This document shows, piece by piece, positions 16,603 to 25,208 of a stretch of DNA of 52,930 bases. The notes under the pieces were generated by a model. It did no database searches and was not told the origin of the DNA. It saw only the letters and a list, made by a program, of their open reading frames with translations. Source of the stretch: Terriglobia bacterium (GTDB taxonomy: Bacteria > Acidobacteriota > Terriglobia > Terriglobales > Acidobacteriaceae); assembly GCA_020073215.1 (NCBI GenBank), contig JAIQFO010000033.1, positions 1 through 52,930 on the forward strand. The letters are read 5' to 3'. Within the stretch, counting starts at the first letter, position 1, and each line of letters starts with the position of its first letter. Made by a program: the position numbers and the translations under genes.

Positions 16603-17370
16603 TCACTGGCCCACGGCAGCAGGCGCGCTTGATCTGTCCACGTAGCGCCTGCCGATCGGGATCAGCATGGGAACCTGACGCTGATAATCCAGGTAAGCGC
16701 TGCCATAAGCCCGGATCAGGTCTCTTTCCTCGAAATAGATACCGACCAGCATATATCCCGTCGTCGCGACCGAGAACAGCAGATGGCCCGCCGTCATTGC
16801 CGGCGCCGACCAGAAGGCGATCAAGAATCCCAGGTAAATCGGGTGCCGCACCCACTGATAGAACAACGGCACCTTGAAAGCTGGACGATGAAATTCCCGC
16901 CCCTTGACGTAGGCCCACACCTGCTCCAATCCGAATAATTCGAAGTGATCGATCAAGAATGTACTCAACAGCAGGACGGCCCACCCCACCCAGAACAGCC
17001 CGCCAAGAACCGAGCCTATCGCTGTGCCGCGCACGTCCCAAACCATCCTCGGGATCGGCCGCCACTGCCACAACAGCACGGCCAGCGCCAACGAGGCCGC
17101 AAGCACGAACGTGCTGCGCTCCAGGTACCAGGACACTACGCGCGTCCAGCGCTGCTTGAATCCATACCGTGCCATCACGCTGTGCTGGATGGCGAACAAC
17201 CCGAGCAGCAACGCGTCGACCACTAGCGCCGCCAACGTGGACGCCGGCTTGCCCGAATCGACCGACGTCGGCACCCCAAGATTTCCCACAAATGCAATCG
17301 CGTAAAGGAACGTGCCGAGAAACAGCACGTACGCAAGAACACCATAAACGAAAGCTAGACCCCGTTTCAT
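16603..17370 (-). CDS. mddA: Methanethiol S-methyltransferase-like membrane protein (MddA/NnrU family)
   Basis: A 255-aa integral membrane protein with about six hydrophobic helices. The start [20 protein letters not shown], the segment [14 protein letters not shown] and the C-terminal [11 protein letters not shown] and FEERDL motifs match the NnrU/isoprenylcysteine methyltransferase superfamily, and specifically the MddA group that methylates methanethiol to dimethyl sulfide using S-adenosylmethionine. Length agrees with MddA (about 255 aa). The neighbours give no pathway support, so substrate is inferred from family resemblance. It is transcribed towards rho and ends near the shared terminator. 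Confidence 0.78.
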   Translation of the reverse strand: MKRGLAFVYGVLAYVLFLGTFLYAIAFVGNLGVPTSVDSGKPASTLAALVVDALLLGLFAIQHSVMARYGFKQRWTRVVSWYLERSTFVLAASLALAVLLWQWRPIPRMVWDVRGTAIGSVLGGLFWVGWAVLLLSTFLIDHFELFGLEQVWAYVKGREFHRPAFKVPLFYQWVRHPIYLGFLIAFWSAPAMTAGHLLFSVATTGYMLVGIYFEERDLIRAYGSAYLDYQRQVPMLIPIGRRYVDRSSAPAAVGQ

Positions 17371-17445
17371 GCCCCACCCCCTTTTGTGCCCAATACTTTA
17401 CCCCAAAATCATGGGCGGGCAGCCGATTTTTGTACCTGGGCAGCC

Positions 17446-17480
17446 AAAAAAAACGCCATCCAGTTGCGCTGGATGGCGTT
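17446..17480 (-). terminator. Intrinsic terminator of hppA
   Basis: Read on the minus strand, a 12-bp stem (arms 17469-17480 and 17452-17463, 5-nt loop) is followed by a run of eight T. This is a classic Rho-independent terminator placed after the hppA stop. Its stem is almost the same as that at 16521-16550. Confidence 0.85.
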
Positions 17481-17495
17481 TTCGTTTCCGAGATT

Positions 17496-17536
17496 GCGGC
17501 GCTTCGCGCCGCGGGACGGGCGAGTCGCCCGTCCCC
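17496..17536. repeat. Two adjacent palindromes after hppA
   Basis: GCGGCGCTTCGCGCCGC (17496-17512) is followed by a GGACGGGCGA/TCGCCCGTCC hairpin (17514-17534). The second belongs to a family of GACGGGCGA-type elements also found near 29180, 33315, 34877 and 45140. Confidence 0.7.
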
Positions 17537-17545
17537 ACACGAGCT

Positions 17546-20008
17546 TTACTCCGACGAGATTCGCATCCCGTAGAACGACCGGTACACGAAGAAGACGGAG
17601 ACGGCAAAGAAGCAGAGCGCCAGGATGTGGGTCAGCCCCGTGCCCTGGTCGCGGGTCAGCGAGACGGCCAACTCGACCGCCAGCAACCCGAACAGGGTCG
17701 TGAACTTGATGACCGGATTCATGGCCACCGAAGACGTGTCTTTGAAAGGATCGCCTACCGTGTCGCCGATTACCGTGGCATCATGCAGGGGCGTGCCTTT
17801 CTGTTTGAGTTTGGTTTCGACAATCTTCTTGGCGTTGTCCCAGGCTGCTCCGGCGTTGGCCATGAAGATGGCCTGGTAGAGACCGAAGATCGCGATCGAG
17901 ATCAGGTACCCGATAAAGAAGAACGGCTCCACGAAGGCAAAGGTCAGCGTCCCGAAGAAGACGGCGACGAAGATGTTGAACATGCCCTTCTGCGCGTACT
18001 TGGTGCAGATCTCAACTACCTTCTTGCTGTCGGATACAGATGCCTTCTCCGCACCCTCGAGATGGATGTTGGCCTTGATGAACTCCACCGCGCGATAGGC
18101 GCCCGTAGTCACGGCCTGCATGGAGGCGCCGGTGAACCAATAGATCATGGCGCCGCCGGTAATCAGGCCCAGGAAGAAGGGAGCGTGCAGCAATGAGAGC
18201 TTCTCCACATTCGCGGTCAGCCCGTTGGTCAGGGCCATGATGATGGAGAAGATCATGGTCGTAGCGCCGACCACGGCGGTTCCAATCAGCACCGGCTTGG
18301 CCGTCGCCTTGAAGGTATTGCCCGCGCCGTCGTTCTCTTCCAGCAAGTCCTTGGCGCGGTCGAAATTCACGTCGATGTTGAAGTCCTTCTTGATTTCCGC
18401 CTTGACGTTCGGAACCTGCTCGATCAGCGACAGTTCATAGACGGACTGTGCGTTGTCGGTCACCGGACCGTAGGAATCGACCGCGATCGTCACCGGGCCC
18501 ATGCCGAGGAAGCCGAAAGCAACCAGGCCGAAGGCAAACACCGGAGCGGCAATCATGGTGGCGGCCGCGCCCAAGCCCATCAGGCTGAAGAAGTAGGCAA
18601 TCGACATCAGTGCGACCATCGCCAGTCCCAGGTAATACGCGGAAAAGTTTCCGGAGACAAAACCGGAAAGGATTCCGAGCGATGCGCCACCTTCTTTGGC
18701 GGAAGTCACTACTTCGTTGACATGGCGCGATTCCACTGACGTAAATACTTTGACCAGTTCAGGAATCAGCGCTCCCGCCAGCGTTCCACAGGAAATGATC
18801 GAAGCCAGCTTCCACCACTGCGTGGGATCGCCGCCCAGATCGGGGATGATGAAACGCGAGACAATGTAGGTGGCAATGATCGAAACGATCGAAGTCAGCC
18901 ACACCAGCCAGGTCAGCGGCACTTCAAAATTCATGTGGTCTGCGTTGCCATACCGGGCCTTGGCGATGGCGCCGTTGATGAAATAGGCCAAGGCGCTGGA
19001 GACCAGCATCATGATGCGCATCACGAAAATCCACACCAGCAACTGCACCTGGATGGCGGGATCTTTGACGCCCAGCAAAATGAAAGTAATCAGCGCGACG
19101 CCGGTGACGCCGTAGGTCTCGAAACCGTCGGCGGAGGGGCCCACCGAGTCGCCAGCGTTGTCGCCGGTGCAATCTGCAATCACGCCAGGGTTGCGGGCGT
19201 CGTCTTCTTTAATCTTGAAGACGATCTTCATCAAGTCGGAACCGATGTCGGCAATCTTGGTGAAGATGCCGCCGGCGATACGCAGCGCGGCCGCGCCCAG
19301 CGACTCGCCGATCGCGAATCCGATGAAGCACGGGCCGGCATAATCGCCGGGCACGAAGAGCAGAATGAAGAGCATGATGAGCAGTTCGACTGAGATCAGC
19401 ATCATGCCGATCGACATGCCGGCTTCCAGCGGAATCTGATAAACGGGGTAGGGCTTGCCGGGCAAAGAAGCGAAGGCGGTGCGCGAATTGGCGAAGGTGT
19501 TGACGCGAATTCCGAACCAGGCCACGCCGTAGCTACCCGCGATTCCCACCAGGCTGAAGGCCAGAATGATGATCACGCGGGGAAGTTCGAAATGCCGCAA
19601 AAAACCAAAGTAGAGCACGATGACGGCGGCAATAAAGGCCCACAACAGCATCAGGAACTTGCCCTGCGTGATCAGGTAGGTCTTGCAGGTTTCGTAAATC
19701 AGCTCGGAGATTTCGCGCATGGAGCGGTGCACGGGCAGGTTCTTCAGGCGCATAAAAATCACCATGCCGAAACCGAGGCCGAACACGCAGAACAGCAGCC
19801 CGATCAATAGGAGGCGATGCCCGTCGATAGCGTTGTTCAGGAAGCTGACGGATGTAAGGTCAGGCAGCTTAAGAGCCGCCTCGCCGCCTTCTTCGGCGGG
19901 TTGGGCCAGCGCGCAGCCGGCGGTCAGAAGCAGCAGAGTGGTGAGGGTCGCCGAAGTTCTGGCAAACCAGCGCCCGATGAGCACAGATTTGGCGTTCCAA
20001 GTGCGCAT
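17546..20008 (-). CDS. hppA: Membrane-bound proton-translocating pyrophosphatase, divergent type
   Basis: Integral membrane pyrophosphatase of 820 aa with about 16 helices, coupling PPi hydrolysis to ion transport. Catalytic acidic motifs are visible (DIGSDLMK, then EDDARNPGVIADCTGDNAGD), but the first differs from the common DVGADLVGK. GNTFKATAK places Lys where potassium-independent enzymes have it. The length exceeds the usual 650-760 aa. These traits point to the divergent H+-PPase group known from Chlorobium, Leptospira and similar organisms, some of which are sodium-regulated. A start signal GGAGGA lies before the ATG. The promoter is predicted about 240 nt upstream. Confidence 0.92.
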   Translation of the reverse strand: MRTWNAKSVLIGRWFARTSATLTTLLLLTAGCALAQPAEEGGEAALKLPDLTSVSFLNNAIDGHRLLLIGLLFCVFGLGFGMVIFMRLKNLPVHRSMREISELIYETCKTYLITQGKFLMLLWAFIAAVIVLYFGFLRHFELPRVIIILAFSLVGIAGSYGVAWFGIRVNTFANSRTAFASLPGKPYPVYQIPLEAGMSIGMMLISVELLIMLFILLFVPGDYAGPCFIGFAIGESLGAAALRIAGGIFTKIADIGSDLMKIVFKIKEDDARNPGVIADCTGDNAGDSVGPSADGFETYGVTGVALITFILLGVKDPAIQVQLLVWIFVMRIMMLVSSALAYFINGAIAKARYGNADHMNFEVPLTWLVWLTSIVSIIATYIVSRFIIPDLGGDPTQWWKLASIISCGTLAGALIPELVKVFTSVESRHVNEVVTSAKEGGASLGILSGFVSGNFSAYYLGLAMVALMSIAYFFSLMGLGAAATMIAAPVFAFGLVAFGFLGMGPVTIAVDSYGPVTDNAQSVYELSLIEQVPNVKAEIKKDFNIDVNFDRAKDLLEENDGAGNTFKATAKPVLIGTAVVGATTMIFSIIMALTNGLTANVEKLSLLHAPFFLGLITGGAMIYWFTGASMQAVTTGAYRAVEFIKANIHLEGAEKASVSDSKKVVEICTKYAQKGMFNIFVAVFFGTLTFAFVEPFFFIGYLISIAIFGLYQAIFMANAGAAWDNAKKIVETKLKQKGTPLHDATVIGDTVGDPFKDTSSVAMNPVIKFTTLFGLLAVELAVSLTRDQGTGLTHILALCFFAVSVFFVYRSFYGMRISSE

Positions 20009-20034
20009 GAAAATCCTCCTATCCTATTTAGGGG

Positions 20035-20238
20035 TCACGACGTGTGATTCTTCTCCGGCGCGTCAACCGCCCGCTGCGGGATTCCATCCGCTACGAGTTC
20101 CGCCAGGGAAGTTCCGAACACGCTCCGAACACGCTTCCACCGCCAGGCATAACAATAAAGAGGAGTGCCGATTTGGCCGCGTCGGAAAACCAGTGCCGTG
20201 AGCATGGGGCCTGCGCCGCAGACACCAGCCCTCGGCAT
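20035..20238 (-). CDS. Possible small reading frame in the hppA leader
   Basis: A 67-codon frame starts 10 nt after the predicted -10 of the hppA promoter and ends 26 nt before the hppA ATG. It is Arg-rich, has no recognisable motif and no Shine-Dalgarno. It could be a leader peptide translated from a nearly leaderless mRNA, or chance in GC-rich sequence. I favour chance unless conservation is shown. Confidence 0.2.
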   Translation of the reverse strand: MPRAGVCGAGPMLTALVFRRGQIGTPLYCYAWRWKRVRSVFGTSLAELVADGIPQRAVDAPEKNHTS

Positions 20239-20248
20239 AAAGCACTCG

Positions 20249-20278
20249 TTTATAGCATCTCGCCGGAAGGCGGGTCAA
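20249..20278 (-). promoter_or_regulatory. Sigma70-type promoter for hppA
   Basis: On the minus strand: TTGACC (20273-20278), 18-nt spacer, TATAAA (20249-20254). The expected start near 20242 gives a leader of about 230 nt before hppA. The remaining part of the gap, 20279-20513, holds no feature I can support. Confidence 0.7.
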
Positions 20279-20513
20279 CGGCGCTCATCACACCGCAATG
20301 TGCGGTTTTCCAAGCGCACCCCTCCGCCATCACACAACAGCTTGTGATGGTACGCCAAGGCCCGCCACCAGCGCCCGAAGGCGCTCGCCTGCACGGCATT
20401 TGCGGTACGCCTGACGGCATACCTAGATCCGAATCCTGCTTTCACCACGCGGCTACGAGTGCGGGAGAGGCTGTCGCCTCGGGCCGGGTGCACCGGGATG
20501 GGGGCGGCTTCCG

Positions 20514-20519
20514 TATAAT
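20514..20519 (+). promoter_or_regulatory. -10 element directly before trpC
   Basis: A perfect TATAAT ends 12 nt before the trpC ATG, so the 5' leader would be only about 5 nt and there is no Shine-Dalgarno. The -35 region is weak. No trp attenuator or leader peptide fits in this space. Confidence 0.5.
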
Positions 20520-20531
20520 TGAACGTCAGCC

Positions 20532-21368
20532 ATGCCTGCCTCCCTGGACACGATTGTCGCCGCCACGCGCCAGCGCCTCTCCCAGCGCAGGTCTGGGCTC
20601 ACGTCTACGACCCGGCGAGAATCCGGCCTGGGCGCCTTCGAAGACGCCGCCGCCGGGCACAAGCCGCGTGGATTTCGGTCCCAACTGCGCCGCGTGGCAC
20701 GGGACGGAAACGCCGTCGCCGTGATTGCCGAACTGAAAAAGGCCTCGCCCTCAAAAGGCTTGATCCGCGCCGATTTCAGACCCTCAGAACTCGCACGCGA
20801 TCTCGAACAAGCCGGCGCCGCCGCCTTGTCGGTGTTGACCGATGAACAATTTTTCCAAGGTTCGCTCGACTATTTGCGCGAGGCCTCGTCCCAAAGTTCC
20901 CTTCCCTGCTTGCGTAAGGATTTCATCGTCGACGAATTTCAGATCGTGGAAGCCAGAGCCAACGATGCCGACGCCATCCTTTTGATTGTCGCAGCGCTCG
21001 AGCAAAGGGAACTGGTGTCGCTGGCCGGGGTGGCGCAATCCTACGGCCTTGATGTTTTGTGCGAAGTTCACGACGAATTGGAATTGCAACGCGCTCTCGA
21101 CGCGGGTTGCGATCTGATCGGCGTCAACAGCCGTAATCTGCACACCTTCGAAGTCAATCTCGAAACCGCATTCCGGCTGGCGGAGAGGATACCTGCCACC
21201 TGCGTCCGCGTAGCCGAGAGCGGAATTCGGTCCGGCGCAGAAATCGCTCGCCTGCGATCCGCCGGCTACGACGCGTTTCTGATCGGCGAGTCGTTGATGA
21301 AAGCCAAGCGCCCGGGCGAAGCGCTGGCAAAGTTGATGGAAGAAGCAAAAGCAGTGGTCAGTGGCTAG
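20532..21368 (+). CDS. trpC: Indole-3-glycerol phosphate synthase
   Basis: TIM-barrel enzyme closing the indole ring in tryptophan synthesis. Recognisable motifs are VIAELKKASPSKGLI near residue 65, LSVLTDEQFFQGS, LRKDFIVDEFQI, LIGVNSRNLHTFEV and VAESGIRSG, which supply the catalytic Lys and Glu residues and the phosphate site. The 278-aa length is normal. It heads a run of aromatic amino acid genes, but trpE, trpG and trpD are not in the window. The last residues, VVSG, are encoded by the first units of a heptamer array (21353-21373). Confidence 0.96.
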   Translation: MPASLDTIVAATRQRLSQRRSGLTSTTRRESGLGAFEDAAAGHKPRGFRSQLRRVARDGNAVAVIAELKKASPSKGLIRADFRPSELARDLEQAGAAALSVLTDEQFFQGSLDYLREASSQSSLPCLRKDFIVDEFQIVEARANDADAILLIVAALEQRELVSLAGVAQSYGLDVLCEVHDELELQRALDAGCDLIGVNSRNLHTFEVNLETAFRLAERIPATCVRVAESGIRSGAEIARLRSAGYDAFLIGESLMKAKRPGEALAKLMEEAKAVVSG

Positions 21369-21406
21369 TAGGTTTTACTGACAACTGAAAGCTGAGAGCT
21401 GACAGC
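21353..21406 (+). repeat. Heptamer arrays at the trpC-trpF junction
   Basis: Three units (AGTGGTC, AGTGGCT, AGTAGGT) span the trpC stop codon at 21353-21373. Then four units (TGACAAC, TGAAAGC, TGAGAGC, TGACAGC) at 21379-21406 end 6 nt before the trpF ATG. The TGANAGC family recurs at 25073-25203 and 29147-29167. Confidence 0.8.
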
Positions 21407-21412
21407 TGTTCT

Positions 21413-22198
21413 ATGACCTGGATCAAGATCTGCGGCATCACAAACCTCGACGACGCGCTTGCCGCCGCCGATGCGGGCGCGAACGCGCTGGGATTCGTTT
21501 TCTATCCGGGGAGCCCGCGCCACGTCACTTTAGAAACTGCGTGCTCGATCGCCGCCAAGCTGCCGCCGCAGATCGAGAAGGTCGGAGTCTTCGTCAACAA
21601 AACTGTCGACCAGGTCGGTGACATCGTCAAGCAGGTGGGCCTTACGGCGGTGCAATTGCACGGCGAGGAGAGCATGGAATTCAGCCGCGCGCTGTTCCAG
21701 AAACTCGCGAATCCATCCGGACGGCCCATGATTTTCCGCACCTGGCCGGCGAAAGTTTTCGACGTTCCGGCTGGACAATCGGTGGGGTGGGATCCGGTCG
21801 CAGTTGGAATCGTAGAACCGGATGAAGCTTATAAGGGCAAACGGGTCCACAAAATCCACGTCGCCCAAAACGGCGATCTCTTTCTTGAAACCCACGGCTT
21901 CCGCACAGGCGTGATCTCGGGCGTCCTGCTTGATTCCTCAAGCGCGGAAAAGCGCGGCGGCACCGGACAGGCATTTGACTGGGAACGCGTGCAGCCCTGG
22001 GCCGGAATCATCAACAGCATCAGCAAGCTGATCGTCGCCGGCGGCTTGCGTCCCGGCAATGTGCAGGAAGCGATCCACCTGCTGCATCCGTGGGGCGTGG
22101 ACGTTGCCTCCGGCGTCGAACGCGAACCTGGGAAGAAGGATCCGCGAAAAGTCCGCGCCTTTATCCAAGCCGTGCGGGCAATGGAAGAGGCGAACTGA
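21413..22198 (+). CDS. trpF: Phosphoribosylanthranilate isomerase
   Basis: TIM-barrel isomerase converting phosphoribosylanthranilate to the CdRP substrate of TrpC. It starts [15 protein letters not shown], with the catalytic Cys in KICGIT. The C-terminal pattern [23 protein letters not shown] and [10 protein letters not shown] is typical. At 261 aa it is 40-50 residues longer than most TrpF proteins; the extra length falls in the middle (about residues 105-165), between RTWPAKVF and [12 protein letters not shown]. The trpB start lies 3 nt after the stop. The ATG is preceded by the heptamer array rather than a normal Shine-Dalgarno. Confidence 0.94.
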   Translation: MTWIKICGITNLDDALAAADAGANALGFVFYPGSPRHVTLETACSIAAKLPPQIEKVGVFVNKTVDQVGDIVKQVGLTAVQLHGEESMEFSRALFQKLANPSGRPMIFRTWPAKVFDVPAGQSVGWDPVAVGIVEPDEAYKGKRVHKIHVAQNGDLFLETHGFRTGVISGVLLDSSSAEKRGGTGQAFDWERVQPWAGIINSISKLIVAGGLRPGNVQEAIHLLHPWGVDVASGVEREPGKKDPRKVRAFIQAVRAMEEAN

Positions 22199-22200
22199 CG

Positions 22201-23439
22201 ATGGCGACCGCGAGCGTATCCAAGAAAGCGCGCAGCCTGGACACCGGAAAACTTTCGCCACAAGCGACGGCAGGCCGTTTCGGGGTTTACGGCGGCCGCT
22301 ACGTTCCGGAAACGCTGATGGCCGCGCTCGAGGAACTGGAGCGCGAATATGAAAAAGCCAAGCGCGATCGCAGGTTCCAGCAACGCCTCGACCAGTTGCT
22401 GAAGACGTACGCGGGACGCCCGACCCCGCTGTTCTTCGCCCGCCGCCTGACCGCGAAGCTTGGCGGCGCGAAAATTTATCTCAAGCGCGAGGACCTTCTC
22501 CACACGGGCGCGCACAAGATCAACAACTGCCTTGGACAAGGCTTGCTTGTCGAACGTATGGGCAAGCACCGCGTCATCGCGGAAACCGGCGCCGGGCAGC
22601 ACGGCGTCGCCACGGCCACGGTCTGCGCGCTGCTCGGGTTTGAGTGCGTGGTGTACATGGGCACCGAGGACATGCGCCGCCAGGAACTCAATGTCTTCCG
22701 TATGAGGCTGCTGGGCGCCGAAGTTCGCGGCGTCGATTCCGGGTCGCGCACCTTGAAGGACGCCATCAACGAAGCCATGCGCGACTGGGTCACCAACGTG
22801 CGTACCACCCACTATCTGCTGGGCAGCGTGCTTGGAGCGCATCCCTATCCGACCATGGTGCGCGACTTTCATCGCGTCATCGGACGTGAAGCGCGCGCGC
22901 AGATTCTTAAGGCGGAAGGCAAGCTTCCCAAAGCGATCATCGCCTGTGTTGGCGGAGGATCAAACTCTATCGGCATCTTCTACGACTTCCTCAAAGACAA
23001 GAAAGTCGAACTCATTGGAGTCGAAGCGGGCGGGCGCGGCGAGGCGCTGGGCCAGCACGCGGCGCGCTTTCGCGGCGGCTCGCCGGGCGTTCTGCAGGGA
23101 ACCTATTCATACGTGCTGCAGAATGCATCCGGCCAGATTGCATTGACACACTCGGTTTCGGCAGGGCTGGACTATCCGTCGATCGGGCCTGAGCACGCCA
23201 TGCTGAAAGATACGGGGCGGGCTGAATACGTTCCCGCCTCCGACGTCGAGGCGCTTGAGGCGACCGTGCTGCTGGCTCGGACCGAAGGTATCATTCCGGC
23301 GCTCGAATCCGCGCACGCTGTCGCCGAAGTTATCAAGCGGGCTCCGAAAATGAAGAAGTCGGACATCGTGATCGTGAACATTTCGGGGCGCGGCGATAAG
23401 GATATTGGGATTCTACGAGAGAATTTGAAGCTGGATTAG
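22201..23439 (+). CDS. trpB: Tryptophan synthase beta chain
   Basis: PLP enzyme joining indole and serine. The ATG at 22201 is chosen, 3 nt after the trpF stop, because it gives a normal 412-aa protein; the frame is open further upstream inside trpF. The PLP lysine is K106 in HTGAHKINN. The [10 protein letters not shown] phosphate-binding loop and the GRGDKD C-terminal motif are present, and the N-terminal [15 protein letters not shown] is typical of TrpB1. Its partner trpA is separated from it by a toxin-antitoxin pair on the opposite strand. Confidence 0.97.
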   Translation: MATASVSKKARSLDTGKLSPQATAGRFGVYGGRYVPETLMAALEELEREYEKAKRDRRFQQRLDQLLKTYAGRPTPLFFARRLTAKLGGAKIYLKREDLLHTGAHKINNCLGQGLLVERMGKHRVIAETGAGQHGVATATVCALLGFECVVYMGTEDMRRQELNVFRMRLLGAEVRGVDSGSRTLKDAINEAMRDWVTNVRTTHYLLGSVLGAHPYPTMVRDFHRVIGREARAQILKAEGKLPKAIIACVGGGSNSIGIFYDFLKDKKVELIGVEAGGRGEALGQHAARFRGGSPGVLQGTYSYVLQNASGQIALTHSVSAGLDYPSIGPEHAMLKDTGRAEYVPASDVEALEATVLLARTEGIIPALESAHAVAEVIKRAPKMKKSDIVIVNISGRGDKDIGILRENLKLD

Positions 23440-23623
23440 CTTGACCTAACGACGATCAACTGTCGTTATTTTCTGTGGGCAGCCCACCATTTGCCCAGGT
23501 TCGCCGTGACTGTCGTAATCGGAGGACGAGTGGCCCGGGTCTCCGCATCCGTACAAGCCGGGGTCCCCAGCAGGCGCCTTTTTCGCCTGATGGGGTCGAA
23601 ACTCCGCTTGGGTGAGATTTTCG

Positions 23624-23932
23624 TCATGCGTGGACAACGTCGCGCCGTTCGAGCCTGGGAAGCGCCTGAATAGATTTTCCTGTCTTTTTCCGGGCGAGCC
23701 GCAGGTCGTAGAGGCTCTGGAGATTCAGCCAAAATTCCGCACTCGTGCCAAAGAAATGGGCGAGGCGCAGGGCAGTGTCGCCCGTGATGGTCCGTGTTCC
23801 GTTCAAGATTTGCGTGACCCGATTGGTCGGAACCTTGATCTTACGTGCCAGCTCGGCCGCGCTCATACTGAGCGCTTCGAGCTCCACGGCCAAATGTTCA
23901 CCAGGATGAATAGCGGTTGGTCCCACAACCAT
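23624..23932 (-). CDS. higA: HigA-type antitoxin
   Basis: Protein of 102 aa with the opening of the HigA family (IHPGEHLAVELEALSMSAAEL) and an XRE helix-turn-helix at about residues 25-65, including NRVTQILNGTRTITGDTALRLAHFFG. The C-terminal tail is basic. It neutralises the toxin encoded just upstream and represses the pair. The toxin-first order is the usual HigBA arrangement. The gap from trpB to this gene (23440-23623) shows no other gene. Confidence 0.9.
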   Translation of the reverse strand: MVVGPTAIHPGEHLAVELEALSMSAAELARKIKVPTNRVTQILNGTRTITGDTALRLAHFFGTSAEFWLNLQSLYDLRLARKKTGKSIQALPRLERRDVVHA

Positions 23933-23938
23933 GCTCCT

Positions 23939-24223
23939 TCAGTGATAGTCAACAATTTCTACGTTGGACGGCCCCGGCGCACCGCCCGCCCACTCAAAGC
24001 AGATTCGCCATTGAGCGTCAATGCGAATGCTGTACTGCCCCTTGCGATCCCCCTTCAAGGCTTCGAATCGGTTGCCCGGGAGTGCCGCAAGATCCCGAAT
24101 CGATGTAGCAGCCTCCAGACGGTCAAGCTTCAATCGTGCGGGCCGTTCCACTCCGGAAAAGGCCTTCACCCGCTCACCGGCGGCGAACTCTCGGGTTCTC
24201 TTGTCCCGATAGCTGAGAATCAC
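23939..24223 (-). CDS. higB: HigB-type toxin (RelE fold)
   Basis: A 94-aa RelE-superfamily ribonuclease that cuts mRNA at the ribosome. Family features are the SYRDKRTREF start, the RLDRLEAATSIRDLAALPGNRFEAL segment and the ending YSIRIDAQWRICFEW, where the Arg residues and the aromatic patch form the active site. It precedes higA by 6 nt. The pair lies antisense between trpB and trpA. Translation probably starts almost at the mRNA 5' end. Confidence 0.9.
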   Translation of the reverse strand: MILSYRDKRTREFAAGERVKAFSGVERPARLKLDRLEAATSIRDLAALPGNRFEALKGDRKGQYSIRIDAQWRICFEWAGGAPGPSNVEIVDYH

Positions 24224-24231
24224 TTGTGCCT

Positions 24232-24266
24232 ACCATAGCAATATTTACGCATTACGTCAAGCGTAA
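24232..24266 (-). promoter_or_regulatory. higBA promoter with overlapping operator
   Basis: On the minus strand: TTGACG (24255-24260), 17-nt spacer, TATGGT (24232-24237). An inverted repeat TTACGC (24245-24250)/GCGTAA (24261-24266) flanks the -35 and suits autorepression by HigA. The -10 ends 8 nt before the higB ATG, so the leader is at most a few nt. Confidence 0.7.
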
Positions 24267-24288
24267 TTGCTTGCCGCAAAGAATCCTC

Positions 24289-24323
24289 ACTTCTGCAATC
24301 TGACCTCTGCAATCTACAATTCC
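24289..24323 (+). repeat. Heptamer array before trpA
   Basis: Five 7-nt units (ACTTCTG, CAATCTG, ACCTCTG, CAATCTA, CAATTCC) end 3 nt before the trpA ATG. The first 16 nt are identical to part of the array at 27615-27663, more than 3 kb away. Confidence 0.78.
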
Positions 24324-24326
24324 CTG

Positions 24327-25118
24327 ATGCCCTTTTACTTCGAAAACAAACCCGCGCTCATCGCCTACGTAACCTGCGGCGACCCCAATCTCGCGACTAC
24401 TCGTGAGGTCATCCTCGCCGCCATCGATGCGGGCGCGAGCGTGATTGAGCTGGGGGTTCCCTTCAGCGATCCGCTTGCCGACGGCCCGGTCATTCAGCGC
24501 GCCAGCGAGCGAGCACTCAAACACGGCACGTCGCTGCAGCAGGTGCTCACGCTCGCCGCCGAAATCCGCGAACATTCGCAAGCCGTCGGGCTGGTGGTCT
24601 TCTCCTACCTCAATCCTATCTTGCGCATGGGCCTCGGAAAGTTCTGCCAGGTGGCGCGACTGGCGGGGATTGATGGAACATTGATCACCGATCTGCCGGT
24701 TGAAGAGTCTGCCGAGTATTTGCGCGAGGCTCGCAAGAACGAACTAGCGACCATTTTTCTGGCGGCGCCTACCTCGACCGACCAGCGCCTGAAGTTGATC
24801 GCCGAGGTTTCTACTGGCTTTATTTACGCCATCTCGCGCACCGGCGTTACCGGCGCGCGCGCGCAGATGACGGGAGACGCTCGCGCTCTCGTGAAACGCA
24901 TCCGGCGGTTCACCGCGCTTCCGGTTGCGGTTGGCTTCGGAATCTCGACTGCTGAGCAATTCGCAGCCGTTGGCAAGTTTGCCGACGGCGCGGTTGTCGG
25001 CAGTGCCATCGTCCATGCCATCGAGCAAAATCCCGGACGGGAAGCCGCGACTGTGGCAGAATTCATAAACCAGCTATCAGCTCTCAGCCGTCAGCCATCA
25101 GTGAGAAGCGCTCGATGA
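24327..25118 (+). CDS. trpA: Tryptophan synthase alpha chain
   Basis: TIM-barrel partner of TrpB that cleaves indole-3-glycerol phosphate. The start at 24327 is chosen because MPFYFENKPALIAYVTCGDP is the expected N-terminus; the frame extends 20 codons upstream only through the heptamer array. Catalytic Glu is in ELGVPFSDPLADGP and the loop LPVEE and phosphate motif GFGIS are present. Length is 263 aa. The C-terminal QLSALSRQPSVRSAR is encoded by another heptamer array (25073-25100), so the natural protein may have gained this tail from repeat growth. Confidence 0.95.
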   Translation: MPFYFENKPALIAYVTCGDPNLATTREVILAAIDAGASVIELGVPFSDPLADGPVIQRASERALKHGTSLQQVLTLAAEIREHSQAVGLVVFSYLNPILRMGLGKFCQVARLAGIDGTLITDLPVEESAEYLREARKNELATIFLAAPTSTDQRLKLIAEVSTGFIYAISRTGVTGARAQMTGDARALVKRIRRFTALPVAVGFGISTAEQFAAVGKFADGAVVGSAIVHAIEQNPGREAATVAEFINQLSALSRQPSVRSAR

Positions 25119-25203
25119 TCGCGTCTGGCGAAATTGAATTTGCGAGCCTTGCGCATTGAGCTTCCGACTTTGGCGTTTAAACTGATAGCTGATGGCTGAC
25201 AGC
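25073..25203. repeat. Inverted heptamer arrays around the trpA end and chorismate mutase start
   Basis: Left arm: GCTATCA, GCTCTCA, GCCGTCA, GCCATCA (25073-25100), inside the trpA coding sequence. Right arm: TGATAGC, TGATGGC, TGACAGC (25183-25203), ending 5 nt before the chorismate mutase ATG. The arms are complementary with few mismatches. Confidence 0.82.
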
Positions 25204-25208
25204 TTCCT

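Noticed and set aside
20009..20248. Known riboswitch in the hppA leader
   Set aside because: No aptamer motif I know could be identified.
20520..20531. Trp attenuator before trpC
   Set aside because: The predicted transcript start leaves only about 5 nt; no leader peptide with Trp codons exists.
20044..20724. 226-codon frame upstream of and into trpC
   Set aside because: It runs out of frame into trpC, is Pro/Arg/Ala-rich and has no start signal.
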